From JAOPZW01 sp963764585 (GTDB lineage Bacteria; Actinomycetota; Thermoleophilia; Solirubrobacterales; Solirubrobacteraceae): a stretch of DNA of 64,000 nucleotides. The notes beneath the pieces are model-generated. The model did no database searches. It was not told the origin of the DNA and was given only the letters and a program-made list of their open reading frames with translations. A program made the position numbers and the translations under genes. Shown piece after piece: positions 42,448 through 50,858 of the stretch. How positions within the stretch are numbered: the stretch's first letter is position 1; each line of letters begins with the position of its first letter. The stretch spans positions 62,001 to 126,000 of the forward strand of contig CAVXTB010000007.1 in NCBI GenBank assembly GCA_963764585.1. Reading direction: 5' to 3'.

Positions 42448-44745
42448 GTGAGCACGGTGCAGACGCGGCGCGGCGCGCCGGAGGTCGATCTCGACGTCCT
42501 CGATGCCGTCCAGCGCCGCGTGCTGTGGCTCGCCACGGCGATCGTCCACCACGCCAACCGCGTGCGCCCGAACCCCAGCGGCATCAAGGTCGGCGGCCAC
42601 CAGGCGTCGAGCGCGTCGATGGTCTCGCTCATGACCGCGCTGTGGTTCGCGCACCTCGAGGCGCCCGATCGCGTGTCGGTCAAGCCGCACGCCTCGCCCG
42701 TCCTGCACGCGATCAACTACCTGCTCGGCCGCCTCGACGCCGCGTACCTGCCGCGCCTGCGCGACTTTGGCGGGCTGCAGTCCTACCCGAGCCGCACGAA
42801 GGACCCCGACCCGGTCGACTACTCGACCGGCAGTGTCGGGATCGGCGCGACGGCGACGATCTGGGGCGCGCTGGCCCACCGCTACGTCGCCGGCCACTTC
42901 GACGTGCCCCGCGGCGGGCGCCAGATCGCGCTGCTCGGCGATGCCGAGCTCGACGAGGGCGCGGTCTGGGAGGCGATCGCCGATCCGATGGTGGCGCGCC
43001 TGGGCGAGGTGCTGTGGGTCATCGACCTCAACCGCCAGTCGCTGGATCGCGTCGTGCCCGACATCGCGGCGGGGCGCCTGCTCTCGATGTTCGAGGCGGC
43101 CGGGTGGCACACCGAGACCGTCAAGTACGGCCGGCGCCTGCGCGCGCTGTTCGCGCGCGACGGCGGCGAGGCGCTGCGCGCGCGCATCGACGCGATGGGC
43201 AACGAGGAGTACCAGCGCCTGCTGCGCGCCGACGACGCCGACCTGCGCGAGCGCCTGCCGGGCGGCGATAGCGCGATCGCGCGGCTGATCGCCGACCTCG
43301 ACGCGCGCTCGCTTCTGGCTGCGTTCCGCGACCTCGGCGGCCACGACCTGCGCGCCCTGGTCGAGGCCTACCGCGCCACCGACGCGGTCCGCGATCGCCC
43401 CTCGGTCGTCTTCGCCTACACGATCAAGGGCTGGTCGCTGCCGACCGAGGGCCACCCCTCCAACCACTCGGCGCTGCTCAACGACGAGCAGCTCGCCGAC
43501 CTCGCCGCGCAGCTCGGCGCCGCGGTCGCGGACCCGTGGGCGGCCTTCGAGGACGGCACGCCCGAGGACGCGCTGTGCTCCGAGGTCGCGGCACGCCTGG
43601 CGCGCGAGCCGGCGCCGCGCCACGACCCGCCGCCGGTGCCCGCGCAGACGCAGCGCAGCCACGTCGGCGTCGCGTCGACGCAGCAGGCGCTCGGGCGGCT
43701 GTTCGTCGACCTCGCCCACGAGGCGCCCGAGGTCGCCGAGCACGTCGTCACCGTCTCGCCCGACGTCGCGTCCTCGACCAACCTCGGCGGCTGGATCAAC
43801 CGGTCGGGCATCTGGAGCATCGGCGAGCGCATCGACTGGTTCGCCGACGACTCCGACACGCTCGTGCGCTGGCGCGAGTCCGACCACGGGCGCCACGTCG
43901 AGCTGGGCATCGCCGAGGTCAACCTCGTCGGGCTGCTCGGCGAGCTCGGGGCGACGTGGAGCCGCGACGGCCGCCCGCTGCTGCCGGTCGGCACGATCTA
44001 CGACCCGTTCGTGACGCGCGCGCACGAGCCGTGGTCGTTCGGCATCTACGCCGGCGGGCAGTCGATCCTCGTCGGGACGCCGTCGGGCGTGACGCTCGGG
44101 CCCGAGGGCGGCGCCCACCAGTCGGTCGTCACGCCGTCGATCGGCATCGAGCAGCCCGGCTGCGTGGCGTGGGAGCCGGCCTTCACCCAGGACTTCGAGT
44201 GGTGCTTCCTGCACGCGTTGGGCGCGCTCGGGCGCGAGGGCGGCAGCTCGGCGTACTTCCGGCTGTCGACGCGGCCGGTCGACCAGGCGCTGGCCGCGGT
44301 GCCCGAGGACGGCGAGGCGCGCCGCCGCGACGTGCTGGCCGGCGGCTACCGGCTGCGCGCGAATGACGATCCCACCCACCCCACGATCGTGGCGGTCGGC
44401 GCGCTCGTGCCCGAGGCGCTGGAGGCGGCCGAGGAGCTCGACGCCGAGGTGGTGTGCCTCAGCAGCCCCGACCTCGTCTTCCGCGCGCTGCAGGCGCGCG
44501 CCGGGCTGCAGGACGGCTCGGACCACGCGATCCTCGCGCGGCTGTTCCCGGTGGCTCGCCCGCTCGTCACCGTGCTCGACGGCCACCCGCACACGCTGGC
44601 CTTCCTGGCCGGCGTGCACGGCGCGCCGATCGCGTGCCTGGGCGTCTCGCAGTTCGGCCAGTCGGGCGACATCTCGGACCTCTACCGCCACCACGGCATC
44701 GACCCCGAGACGATCGTCGGCGCGGCGCTGGACCTGCGCGGGTGA
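42448..44745 (+). CDS. Transketolase-like pyruvate/2-oxoacid dehydrogenase E1 (AceE-like)
   Basis: 765 residues. A fused homodimeric-type E1: ThDP/metal motif GDAELDEGAVWEAIADPMV to VIDLNRQSLD, substrate-channel His in GGHQASSASM and HPSNHSALL, then a second transketolase-like half (VVTVSPDVASSTNLGGWINR, GIAEVNLVGLLGELGATW, EGGAHQSVVTPSIG, FRLSTRPVD). It resembles AceE but is about 120 residues shorter and lacks any lipoyl domain; no E2 or E3 gene is near. It may act as a 2-oxoacid dehydrogenase recruiting a distant E2, or in another ThDP reaction. A TetR regulator overlaps its stop. Confidence 0.82.
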   Translation: MSTVQTRRGAPEVDLDVLDAVQRRVLWLATAIVHHANRVRPNPSGIKVGGHQASSASMVSLMTALWFAHLEAPDRVSVKPHASPVLHAINYLLGRLDAAYLPRLRDFGGLQSYPSRTKDPDPVDYSTGSVGIGATATIWGALAHRYVAGHFDVPRGGRQIALLGDAELDEGAVWEAIADPMVARLGEVLWVIDLNRQSLDRVVPDIAAGRLLSMFEAAGWHTETVKYGRRLRALFARDGGEALRARIDAMGNEEYQRLLRADDADLRERLPGGDSAIARLIADLDARSLLAAFRDLGGHDLRALVEAYRATDAVRDRPSVVFAYTIKGWSLPTEGHPSNHSALLNDEQLADLAAQLGAAVADPWAAFEDGTPEDALCSEVAARLAREPAPRHDPPPVPAQTQRSHVGVASTQQALGRLFVDLAHEAPEVAEHVVTVSPDVASSTNLGGWINRSGIWSIGERIDWFADDSDTLVRWRESDHGRHVELGIAEVNLVGLLGELGATWSRDGRPLLPVGTIYDPFVTRAHEPWSFGIYAGGQSILVGTPSGVTLGPEGGAHQSVVTPSIGIEQPGCVAWEPAFTQDFEWCFLHALGALGREGGSSAYFRLSTRPVDQALAAVPEDGEARRRDVLAGGYRLRANDDPTHPTIVAVGALVPEALEAAEELDAEVVCLSSPDLVFRALQARAGLQDGSDHAILARLFPVARPLVTVLDGHPHTLAFLAGVHGAPIACLGVSQFGQSGDISDLYRHHGIDPETIVGAALDLRG

Positions 44746-45335
44746 GCACGCCCGCCTATAGGCGCCTGGAGAACGACGAGCGCCGCCGGCGCCTGCTCGA
44801 GCTCGGCGCGCGCCTGTTCACCGAGCACGCCTACGACGAGATCTCGATGGCCCAGATCGCGCGGGCGGCGGGCATCTCCAAGGCGTTGCTCTACCACTAC
44901 TTCCCGTCCAAGCAGGACTACTTCGTGGCGACGCTGGCGGGCGGCGCCGAGGAGCTGCGCGCCCGCGTCGAGCCCGATCCGTCGCTGCCCCCCGTCCAGG
45001 CGCTCGCCGTCGCGGTCGACGCCTACCTGGACTGGATCGAGCACAACGCCGACGCCTACGCCAAGCTCATCCGCAGCGCGGGCGCGGTGCCCGAGGTGCG
45101 CGAGCTCGTCGAGGGCGTCCGCGCTTCGACGACCGACCGCATCCTCGAGGGCCTCGGCGCGCAGTCCAACCCCCGCGCGCGCATCGCCGTCCGCGGCTGG
45201 CTGTGGTTCATGGACGGCGCCTGCCTGGACTGGATCGCACGCGGCGACGTCGCGCGCGCCGAGCTGCACGGCCTGCTGCTCGGGACGCTGGCCGGCGCCC
45301 TGCTGGCGGCGGGGGTGCAGCTGCCCGGCGCTTGA
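44742..45335 (+). CDS. TetR family transcriptional regulator
   Basis: 197 residues; GTG start overlaps the E1 stop (GTGA), so both are co-expressed. N-terminal TetR helix-turn-helix: RRRLLELGARLFTEHAYDEI then SMAQIARAAGISKALLYHYF and PSKQDYFVATL. The C-terminal ligand domain has YLDWIEHNADAYAKLIRSAG and resembles TetR_C proteins of fatty acid or redox regulators. Likely controls the E1 gene and perhaps the divergent hydroquinone reductase; the 44-base gap between them shows no clear palindrome. Confidence 0.92.
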   Translation: MSTPAYRRLENDERRRRLLELGARLFTEHAYDEISMAQIARAAGISKALLYHYFPSKQDYFVATLAGGAEELRARVEPDPSLPPVQALAVAVDAYLDWIEHNADAYAKLIRSAGAVPEVRELVEGVRASTTDRILEGLGAQSNPRARIAVRGWLWFMDGACLDWIARGDVARAELHGLLLGTLAGALLAAGVQLPGA

Positions 45336-45418
45336 TGACACGCGCGATCGACGACCGCGACATACGGGCGTAGCATCCGCGGCGTCCAGGTCGCTTTGGT
45401 CCAGCAGGAGGAACGGGG

Positions 45419-46927
45419 ATGACTGGCCGCTCCAGCCTCGTCGGCGCCGTCGTTTGCGCCGCGTTCACCATCGCGTTTCCGGGGCTCGCCTCGGCGACGC
45501 CACTGCCTCGCGTCACGGGACCGCTGCCGGTCAGCGCAACCTCGTACCCCTTCGGTGCCGCCGACCACACGCTCGTCCCCGAGGACCTGCGCAGGCAGGG
45601 CTATGTCGAGGAGGAGTACCTCGTCAGCGGCAAGGCGAACGTCTACGACTGGCCCGCGCCGGGCCCGGCCGTCGTCCGCACGCCGGACGTGCCGTACACG
45701 ACGCGGATCCTCGTGCGCCGGCCCGCCAGGCACTTCAGCGGCAACGTCGTCGTCGAGATGCTCAACCCCTCCAACCGCTTCGATCTGAACATCGGCTGGG
45801 CGATGGCCCACCGCCAGATCGTGCGCAACGGCGACGCCTGGGTCGGAATCACCGACAAGCCGATCGACGTCGTGGCCCTCAAGAAGTTCGATCCGGCGCG
45901 CTACGGCTCGCTGTCGTTCGCCAACCCGCTGCCCCTCGACGACCCGCGCAACTGCCTGAACCCGGTGACCTCGGTCGACCCGCCGCAGTTCCGCTCGCGC
46001 ACCACCGAAGACGGGCTGGCCTGGGACATCTACAGCCAGGTCGGCGCCTGGCTGCGCAGCGGTGCGCACAGCAACCCGCTCGCCCATCGCGTGCGCCACG
46101 CCTATGGCTTCGGCTACTCGCAGACCGGCGGCGACCTGTACGACTACATCAACGCCATCAACCCCCTGGTCGTCGAGTCCGACGGTAGGCCGATGTACGA
46201 CGGCTACATCGTCGCCGTTGCGGGCGGGCGCTTCGTCGGCATCGTGCCGATCAACCAGTGCGCGCCGCCGCCGACGGTGCCCGACCCACGCCTGCAGTTC
46301 TCGAGCGTCGGCGTCCCGATCATCCACGTCATGTCCCAGTCGGACTACCTGTTCGGGATCGACGCCCGCCGTCCCGACAGCGACGCGCCCGCCGACCGCT
46401 TCCGCCACTACGAGATGGCCGGCGCCGCCCACGCAACGCCTGACGAGCTGACGTTCTCCGCCGCGCCGGCGGACATCGTGAAGGCCGGCGTCGACGTGCC
46501 GCCGACGAGCTGCAACGAAGGCCCGCGCAGTCGCTTCCCCAGCCGCATCTTCTTCGACGCGTTGCTGCGCAACCTCGATCAGTGGGTGCGCTACGGGATC
46601 AAGCCGCCGCACGCCGACCCGATCACGGTGGAGAACGGCGCCGGCGTCGTCGACCAGTTCGGCAACGTCGTGGGCGGCCTGCGGTCGCCCTACCTCGACG
46701 TGCCGACGAGCACCTGGTTCGGCAACTCGACCGGGCCTTCGTTCTGCATCATCGCCGGCCACGAGGCGCCGTTCGACGCGACGCGGCTGCAACAGCTCTA
46801 CCCGACGCACGGCGCGTACGTCCGCGCGGTGGTGCGCGACACCGTGCGGCTCGTGCGCGGGCGCTACATCACTGCCTACGACGGGCTGGCCATCATTCGC
46901 GAGGCGGCGGGGGCGGCGGTGCCGTAG
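45419..46927 (+). CDS. Exported alpha/beta-hydrolase domain protein
   Basis: 502 residues with AGGAGGAACGGGG before the ATG. Signal peptide to about residue 27 (FPGLASATPLP). Matches the exported alpha/beta-hydrolase domain family (PF20091-like): VVVEMLNPSNRFDLNIGWAM, then the nucleophile elbow GFGYSQTGGDLYDYINAI (Ser of GYSQTG), VPIIHVMSQSDYLFGIDARR with the acid, and the catalytic His in YEMAGAAHATPDE. Substrate unknown; likely a secreted esterase-like enzyme. Stand-alone gene, last before the insertion sequence. Confidence 0.82.
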   Translation: MTGRSSLVGAVVCAAFTIAFPGLASATPLPRVTGPLPVSATSYPFGAADHTLVPEDLRRQGYVEEEYLVSGKANVYDWPAPGPAVVRTPDVPYTTRILVRRPARHFSGNVVVEMLNPSNRFDLNIGWAMAHRQIVRNGDAWVGITDKPIDVVALKKFDPARYGSLSFANPLPLDDPRNCLNPVTSVDPPQFRSRTTEDGLAWDIYSQVGAWLRSGAHSNPLAHRVRHAYGFGYSQTGGDLYDYINAINPLVVESDGRPMYDGYIVAVAGGRFVGIVPINQCAPPPTVPDPRLQFSSVGVPIIHVMSQSDYLFGIDARRPDSDAPADRFRHYEMAGAAHATPDELTFSAAPADIVKAGVDVPPTSCNEGPRSRFPSRIFFDALLRNLDQWVRYGIKPPHADPITVENGAGVVDQFGNVVGGLRSPYLDVPTSTWFGNSTGPSFCIIAGHEAPFDATRLQQLYPTHGAYVRAVVRDTVRLVRGRYITAYDGLAIIREAAGAAVP

Positions 46928-47090
46928 GCCTGTCGCGTCGTACGCTCGCGCTTGCTGCGCCTCGCGGCGAATGGCAATGAGGGCGGGTGGGTTCGCCCGC
47001 TCGCGGTCGCGCGGCCGGGGCGCGTGTGCTTGTTTCGCGTAACACCTTCCGAGGCCGCCCGCTCGAACCGGGTCGAGTTAGCGTCGGATA

Positions 47091-47117
47091 GAGGGTGTTG
47101 CGTAAGGGTCGGGCTGT
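47091..47117 (+). repeat. IS terminal inverted repeat, left core
   Basis: Starts GAGGGTGTTGCGTAAG, then GGTCGGGCTGT. Its partner, read inward from the other end, is GAGGCTGTTGCGTAAG then TCGCGGGTCTGT. Fifteen of the first sixteen bases agree. Confidence 0.75.
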
Positions 47118-47233
47118 GTGGCGGCGGTGGGCTTGGGGCGCGACCGTTTGGTGTCGGGGGGTTGGGCGGCGGTGAGCTGGTCGGACGCGGTGCTGCGACC
47201 GCCGGAGAGCGGGTTGCTCGCGCGGCGGGGTGT

Positions 47234-48568
47234 TTAGGCGGTCTGTGGCTGGTAGCGGAAGAGCTTGAGGAGGTTGTGGGTGGTGGCGATCAGCCGCCAT
47301 TCGGCGCGCACCGCTGTGTGTCCTCGGCGGCTGAAGCGACCGATTCGGCGGGTGTGTTTGGTGTGCGCGAAGACCGGCTCGACGAGCTCGGCGCGGCGGC
47401 GGTAGAGACGCTTGCCGGCACGGGTGGCGAGGATCTTGTTGATGCGGTCGGCCTCGGGGCCCTGGCGGGGCTGCTGCTTGCGCTGCTTGTTGTGCGGGTC
47501 GCTGGTCGGGATCACCACGACCGCGCTTTGGCGGGCGGTGGCGATGTCATCGTGGTTCCAGTAGCCGCCGTCGGCGAGCACGCACTTGACCTTCGCCTCG
47601 TGGCCGACCGCCTGCAGGTTCTCGCGGGTCGCCCGGAGCATCGCCAGCAGTTGGTGGCTGTCATTGGGGCTGGTGGTGACGTCGGCGGCGAGAATCACCC
47701 TGCCCTCCCCGACGACCGCCTGGGCGTTGTAGGCCTGCACGTGCGCGCCGCGGTCGCGCATGATCCGGCTATCGGGGTCGGTGATGTTGCGCTTGGCGTC
47801 GGCGGGCGGCGCGGGACCCGGCCCGTCGCCCGGTGGGCGCCCCCTCGGGTTGCGGCCGGTCCGCTCGCGGTGCTCGGCGCGGCGGGCGAGCATCGCCTCA
47901 TGCTCGGCCACGCGCGCGGCCTGCTCGGCCTCAAGCTCGCGCTTGGCGCACTCCAGCCGCTCGCGGCGCGTGACCGGATCCGTCAGTTCCTGCGGGACTT
48001 CGTCGCCGCGCGCCTGGCCGAACCGGGCGTCCTCCTCGGCGTCGGTCTCGTCGGCCTCGGCCAGGATCCGGTCGACCTCCTGGCGGATCTTCTCGTAGGT
48101 CCGGTTGGCCGAGATGCCGGCGTTGGCGGCGATCTTGGTGCCGTCCACAGCGACCGTCCCGACCTTGACCATCCCGGCCTTCTGGCACAACGCCAGCACC
48201 TGCACGAACAGCTCCGCCAGCGGCTCGGCAAACCGCTTGCGAAAGCGGCTGATCGTGGTGTGATCCGGAGCGCGGTTGGCCGCGATCACCCGGAAAGCGA
48301 CGTCCTCCCAGCAGCGCCGCTCGATCCGCCGCGACGAGCGCTCACCCACGCAGTAGGCGTAAAGCAACAGCGCGACCATCATCGCCGGATCGTGCGCCGG
48401 GCGACCACTGCCGTCCTCGCGGTATTGGCCGTAGACCGCGCCCAGATCCAGCCGCGCAACGACTTCCAGCAACCACCAGGCCAGATGCTCGGCCGGCAGC
48501 CACTCCCGCACGCTCGGCGCCAACAAGAAGTCCTGCTCGCGATCGCACGACAAGAAGTTCTGCGCCAT
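47234..48568 (-). CDS. IS1182-family transposase (DDE type)
   Basis: 444 residues, intact. N-terminal DUF772 domain (LAPSVREWLPAEHLAWWLLE, DPAMMVALLLYAYCVGERSS, DHTTISRFRKRFAEPL), then the DDE catalytic core: first Asp in TVAVDGTKIAANAG, a charged coiled-coil insert (RLECAKRELEAEQAARVAEH), second Asp in VLADGGYWNHDD, and C-terminal Glu in RRAELVEPVFAHTKHTRRIG (Y-x2-R-x3-E-type). Typical of IS1182. The frame has no stop or frameshift, so the element may still be active. Confidence 0.93.
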   Translation of the reverse strand: MAQNFLSCDREQDFLLAPSVREWLPAEHLAWWLLEVVARLDLGAVYGQYREDGSGRPAHDPAMMVALLLYAYCVGERSSRRIERRCWEDVAFRVIAANRAPDHTTISRFRKRFAEPLAELFVQVLALCQKAGMVKVGTVAVDGTKIAANAGISANRTYEKIRQEVDRILAEADETDAEEDARFGQARGDEVPQELTDPVTRRERLECAKRELEAEQAARVAEHEAMLARRAEHRERTGRNPRGRPPGDGPGPAPPADAKRNITDPDSRIMRDRGAHVQAYNAQAVVGEGRVILAADVTTSPNDSHQLLAMLRATRENLQAVGHEAKVKCVLADGGYWNHDDIATARQSAVVVIPTSDPHNKQRKQQPRQGPEADRINKILATRAGKRLYRRRAELVEPVFAHTKHTRRIGRFSRRGHTAVRAEWRLIATTHNLLKLFRYQPQTA

Positions 48569-48599
48569 CGCAGAACCCTCTTAAACCAGTCGGACAGAC

Positions 48600-48621
48600 C
48601 CGCGACTTACGCAACAGCCTC
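48600..48621 (-). repeat. IS terminal inverted repeat, right core
   Basis: Inverted partner of the left core: CTTACGCAACA at 48606-48616 and CCTC ending at 48621. It lies about 40 bases upstream of the transposase start. Outside it, 48652-48781 has no supported gene. Confidence 0.75.
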
Positions 48622-48781
48622 ATACCGACGCCAATCCGACACAGTTCGCACCCCACATCGCCCGCGGGCCGCGAGCGTGTTGAGAAACACGTGCGCTCTG
48701 CAAGCAGACGCCACCTGCCGACCCACCCTCCCTCGATGCCATGGCCGCAAACCGCCGCAAGCGCACCGCGGCAGACAACCC

Positions 48782-50122
48782 CTAAGCCGGCTCCCCCGGC
48801 AGCATCATCACGAACCGCGCGCCGCCGTCCTCCGGCGACTCGACCCGCACGCTGCCCCCGTGCGCCTCGGCGACCTGGCGCACGATCGCCAGGCCGAGGC
48901 CCGAGCCGGGCCGGCCGCGGGCGGTGGCGCCACGGTAGAAGCGATCGAACAGATGCGGCACGTCCTCGGCCGGCACACCCGGGCCGAAATCCCGCACGGC
49001 GACGATGCCGTCGGCCGACACGGTGACCTCGACGCGATCGGCGTGCTGGGCCGCGTTGTCGAGCAGGTTGTTGACCGCGCGGCCGATGCGGTCGGGCGCG
49101 CCGCTGACCACGCTCGGCTCGCTGCGCAGCGTGAAGCTCACCCGCGGGGCGTGGCGGCGGGCGCGGACGACGGCCTCGGCCACGAGGTCGTCGAGGCGCA
49201 CGTCCTCCCTGACCGCCGGCGTCTCGCCGTCGCGCGCCAGCTCGATGAGGTCGCCGACGAGGTTGCCGAGCTCCTCGGCCTGGTCGACGACGTCGTCGAG
49301 CAGCGCGCGGCGGTCGCGGTCCTCCATCGGCGGGGCGTCGCGCAGGACCTCGACGTTGGTGCGCAGCGAGGTCACCGGCGTGCGCAGCTCGTGCGAGGCG
49401 TCGGCGATGAGCTGGCGCTGCTGGGCCTGCGAGCTCTGCAGGCGCGCGAGCATGCCGTTGAAGTGCTCGGCCATGCGCCCGACCTCGTCGTGGCCGCCGC
49501 CCTCGATGCGCCGCCCCAGGTCGCCCGTGGCTTCGATGTGCTCGGCCGCCTCGGTCAGCTCGGTCACCGGCGCGATGACCCGCCGCGAGAACAGCCGGCT
49601 GACGCCCGCCGCCAGCGCGGTGCCGACGATCACCAGCAGCACGAGCACGACGCGCAGGCGATCGAGGACGCGATCGGCGTCGCTGAGCGAGCGGGCCGCC
49701 TGCACCGCGCCGACCGGGCCCAGCGACGCGGTCAGCACGCGCAGGTGCACGCCGTCGACGTGGGTGTCCGAGAAGCCGCCGTCCGACTGGCCCGAGGCGG
49801 TGGCGAGCGCCTCCTCGGTGACCGGCAGCGCCAGCCCGCCCGGGCCCAGCTCGAAGACGTCGCCGTTGGGGCGGATGAGCTGGACGTACGCGCCGGGCCC
49901 GCCGAGGCTCGGCGGCGGCGTGTCCTCGGGCCGCCCCGGCTGCGGCGCACCGCTGAAGCGCGCGGCCACCCGCTGGTAGAAGGCGACGTTCCCGCGCAGG
50001 GCGTCGTCGACCTGGCCGACCTGCTGGTTGCGCACGGCGGCGTAGGCGACCACCGACGCGAGCACGAGCGTGACCCCGACGATCAGCGCCGACATCAGGG
50101 TGAGCCGCCCGCGCAGCGCCAC
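48782..50122 (-). CDS. HAMP sensor histidine kinase (MprB/TcrY-like)
   Basis: 446 residues; GTG start two bases after the regulator stop. Membrane segment LMSALIVGVTLVLASVVAYA (about 9-28), an extracytoplasmic sensor of about 125 residues, second segment VVLVLLVIVGTALAAGV, a HAMP linker (RRVIAPVTELTEAAEHIEAT), H-box ADASHELRTPVTSLRTNVEV, N-box RAVNNLLDNAAQHA, and G-boxes VRDFGPGVP and GSGLGLAIV. Autophosphorylates and passes phosphate to the OmpR regulator encoded just upstream. Signal unknown. The insertion sequence lies downstream, so the operon ends here. Confidence 0.95.
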   Translation of the reverse strand: MALRGRLTLMSALIVGVTLVLASVVAYAAVRNQQVGQVDDALRGNVAFYQRVAARFSGAPQPGRPEDTPPPSLGGPGAYVQLIRPNGDVFELGPGGLALPVTEEALATASGQSDGGFSDTHVDGVHLRVLTASLGPVGAVQAARSLSDADRVLDRLRVVLVLLVIVGTALAAGVSRLFSRRVIAPVTELTEAAEHIEATGDLGRRIEGGGHDEVGRMAEHFNGMLARLQSSQAQQRQLIADASHELRTPVTSLRTNVEVLRDAPPMEDRDRRALLDDVVDQAEELGNLVGDLIELARDGETPAVREDVRLDDLVAEAVVRARRHAPRVSFTLRSEPSVVSGAPDRIGRAVNNLLDNAAQHADRVEVTVSADGIVAVRDFGPGVPAEDVPHLFDRFYRGATARGRPGSGLGLAIVRQVAEAHGGSVRVESPEDGGARFVMMLPGEPA

Positions 50123-50124
50123 GG

Positions 50125-50793
50125 TCAGTCCTCGCGCAGGACGTAGCCGACGCCGCGCACGGTGTGCACGAGGCGCGGCTCGCCGCCTTCCTCGGTCTTG
50201 CGCCGCAGGTAGCCGACGTAGACCCCGAGCGAGTTCGACGACGCCCCGAAGTCATATCCCCAGACCGCCTCGAAGATCTGCGAGCGCGAGAGCACCTGAC
50301 GAGGATGGCGCATGAACAGCTCGAGCAGGGCGAACTCGGTGCGCGACAGGTCGATGCGCCGCTGGCCGCGCCATACCTCGTGCGCGACGGGGTCGAGCAC
50401 GAGGTCGCCGTAGCGAATCGGCTCGGGCCCGCGATCGGTGCGCCGCAGCAGCGCGCGCAGGCGCGCCTGCAGCTCGCGCAGCGCGAACGGCTTGACGAGG
50501 TAGTCGTCGGCGCCGGCGTCGAGGCCCTCGACGCGATCGTCGACCGCGTCGCGCGCGGTCAGCATGAGGACCGGCGTCCGGTCGCCGGCCTGGCGCAGGC
50601 GCCGGCACACCTCGAGCCCGTCGAGGCGTGGCATCGCGACGTCGAGCACGATCGCGTCGGGCGGCGCCGCGGTCAGGCGATCGAGCGCCTCCTCGCCGTC
50701 CGCCGCCAGCTCCACGTCGTAGTGCTCGAGCGCCAACGCGCGCTCCAAAGCGGTGCGCACGGCGGGCTCGTCGTCGACTACCAAGATCTTCAT
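50125..50793 (-). CDS. OmpR-family response regulator (MprA-like)
   Basis: 222 residues from ATG 50793 (MKILVVDDEPAVRTALERAL), preceded by CAGGAA. Receiver domain with acidic DDE, phospho-Asp in IVLDVAMPRLDG, Thr/Lys in MLTARDA and YLVKPFALRELQARL. C-terminal winged helix: DLSRTEFALLELFMRHPRQV, IFEAVWGYDF, VYVGYLRRKTE, LVHTVRGVGYVLRED. Partner of the following kinase. Divergent from the Crp-type gene with 65 bases between the starts. Confidence 0.96.
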   Translation of the reverse strand: MKILVVDDEPAVRTALERALALEHYDVELAADGEEALDRLTAAPPDAIVLDVAMPRLDGLEVCRRLRQAGDRTPVLMLTARDAVDDRVEGLDAGADDYLVKPFALRELQARLRALLRRTDRGPEPIRYGDLVLDPVAHEVWRGQRRIDLSRTEFALLELFMRHPRQVLSRSQIFEAVWGYDFGASSNSLGVYVGYLRRKTEEGGEPRLVHTVRGVGYVLRED

Positions 50794-50858
50794 TTCCTGC
50801 GCATCGTGGCATGCGTGGGTTTCCCGGCCACCAGACTCGGGGATGGAAGAGGCCAACG

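Larger units (their letters stand above)
47061..48651 (-). mobile_element. Insertion sequence, IS1182 family
   Basis: About 1.59 kb with one transposase gene and imperfect inverted repeats at both ends. The best-kept part, TGTTGCGTAAG, is at 47096-47106 and inverted at 48606-48616; matches continue outward through GAGG and GCGTCGG to about 47061 and 48651. I could not find a clear target duplication, so exact ends are uncertain: they may lie at the GAGG positions (47091 and 48621) if the outer matches belong to a palindromic target. The 306 bases from 46928 to the transposase stop hold only the left end and no gene. Confidence 0.8.

Noticed and set aside
46893..47300. Small minus-strand frame of 135 codons at the IS left end
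   Set aside because: Pro/Arg/His-rich low-complexity translation that spans the IS terminus; no ribosome-binding site or homology signal.
48652..48781. 14-codon frame MAANRRKRTAADNP as a gene end cut by the IS
   Set aside because: Too short, and no matching start part is seen on the other side of the insertion sequence.
46952..50146. 1064-codon plus-strand frame across the insertion sequence and kinase gene
   Set aside because: Antisense to an intact transposase and an intact histidine kinase; no recognisable domain.
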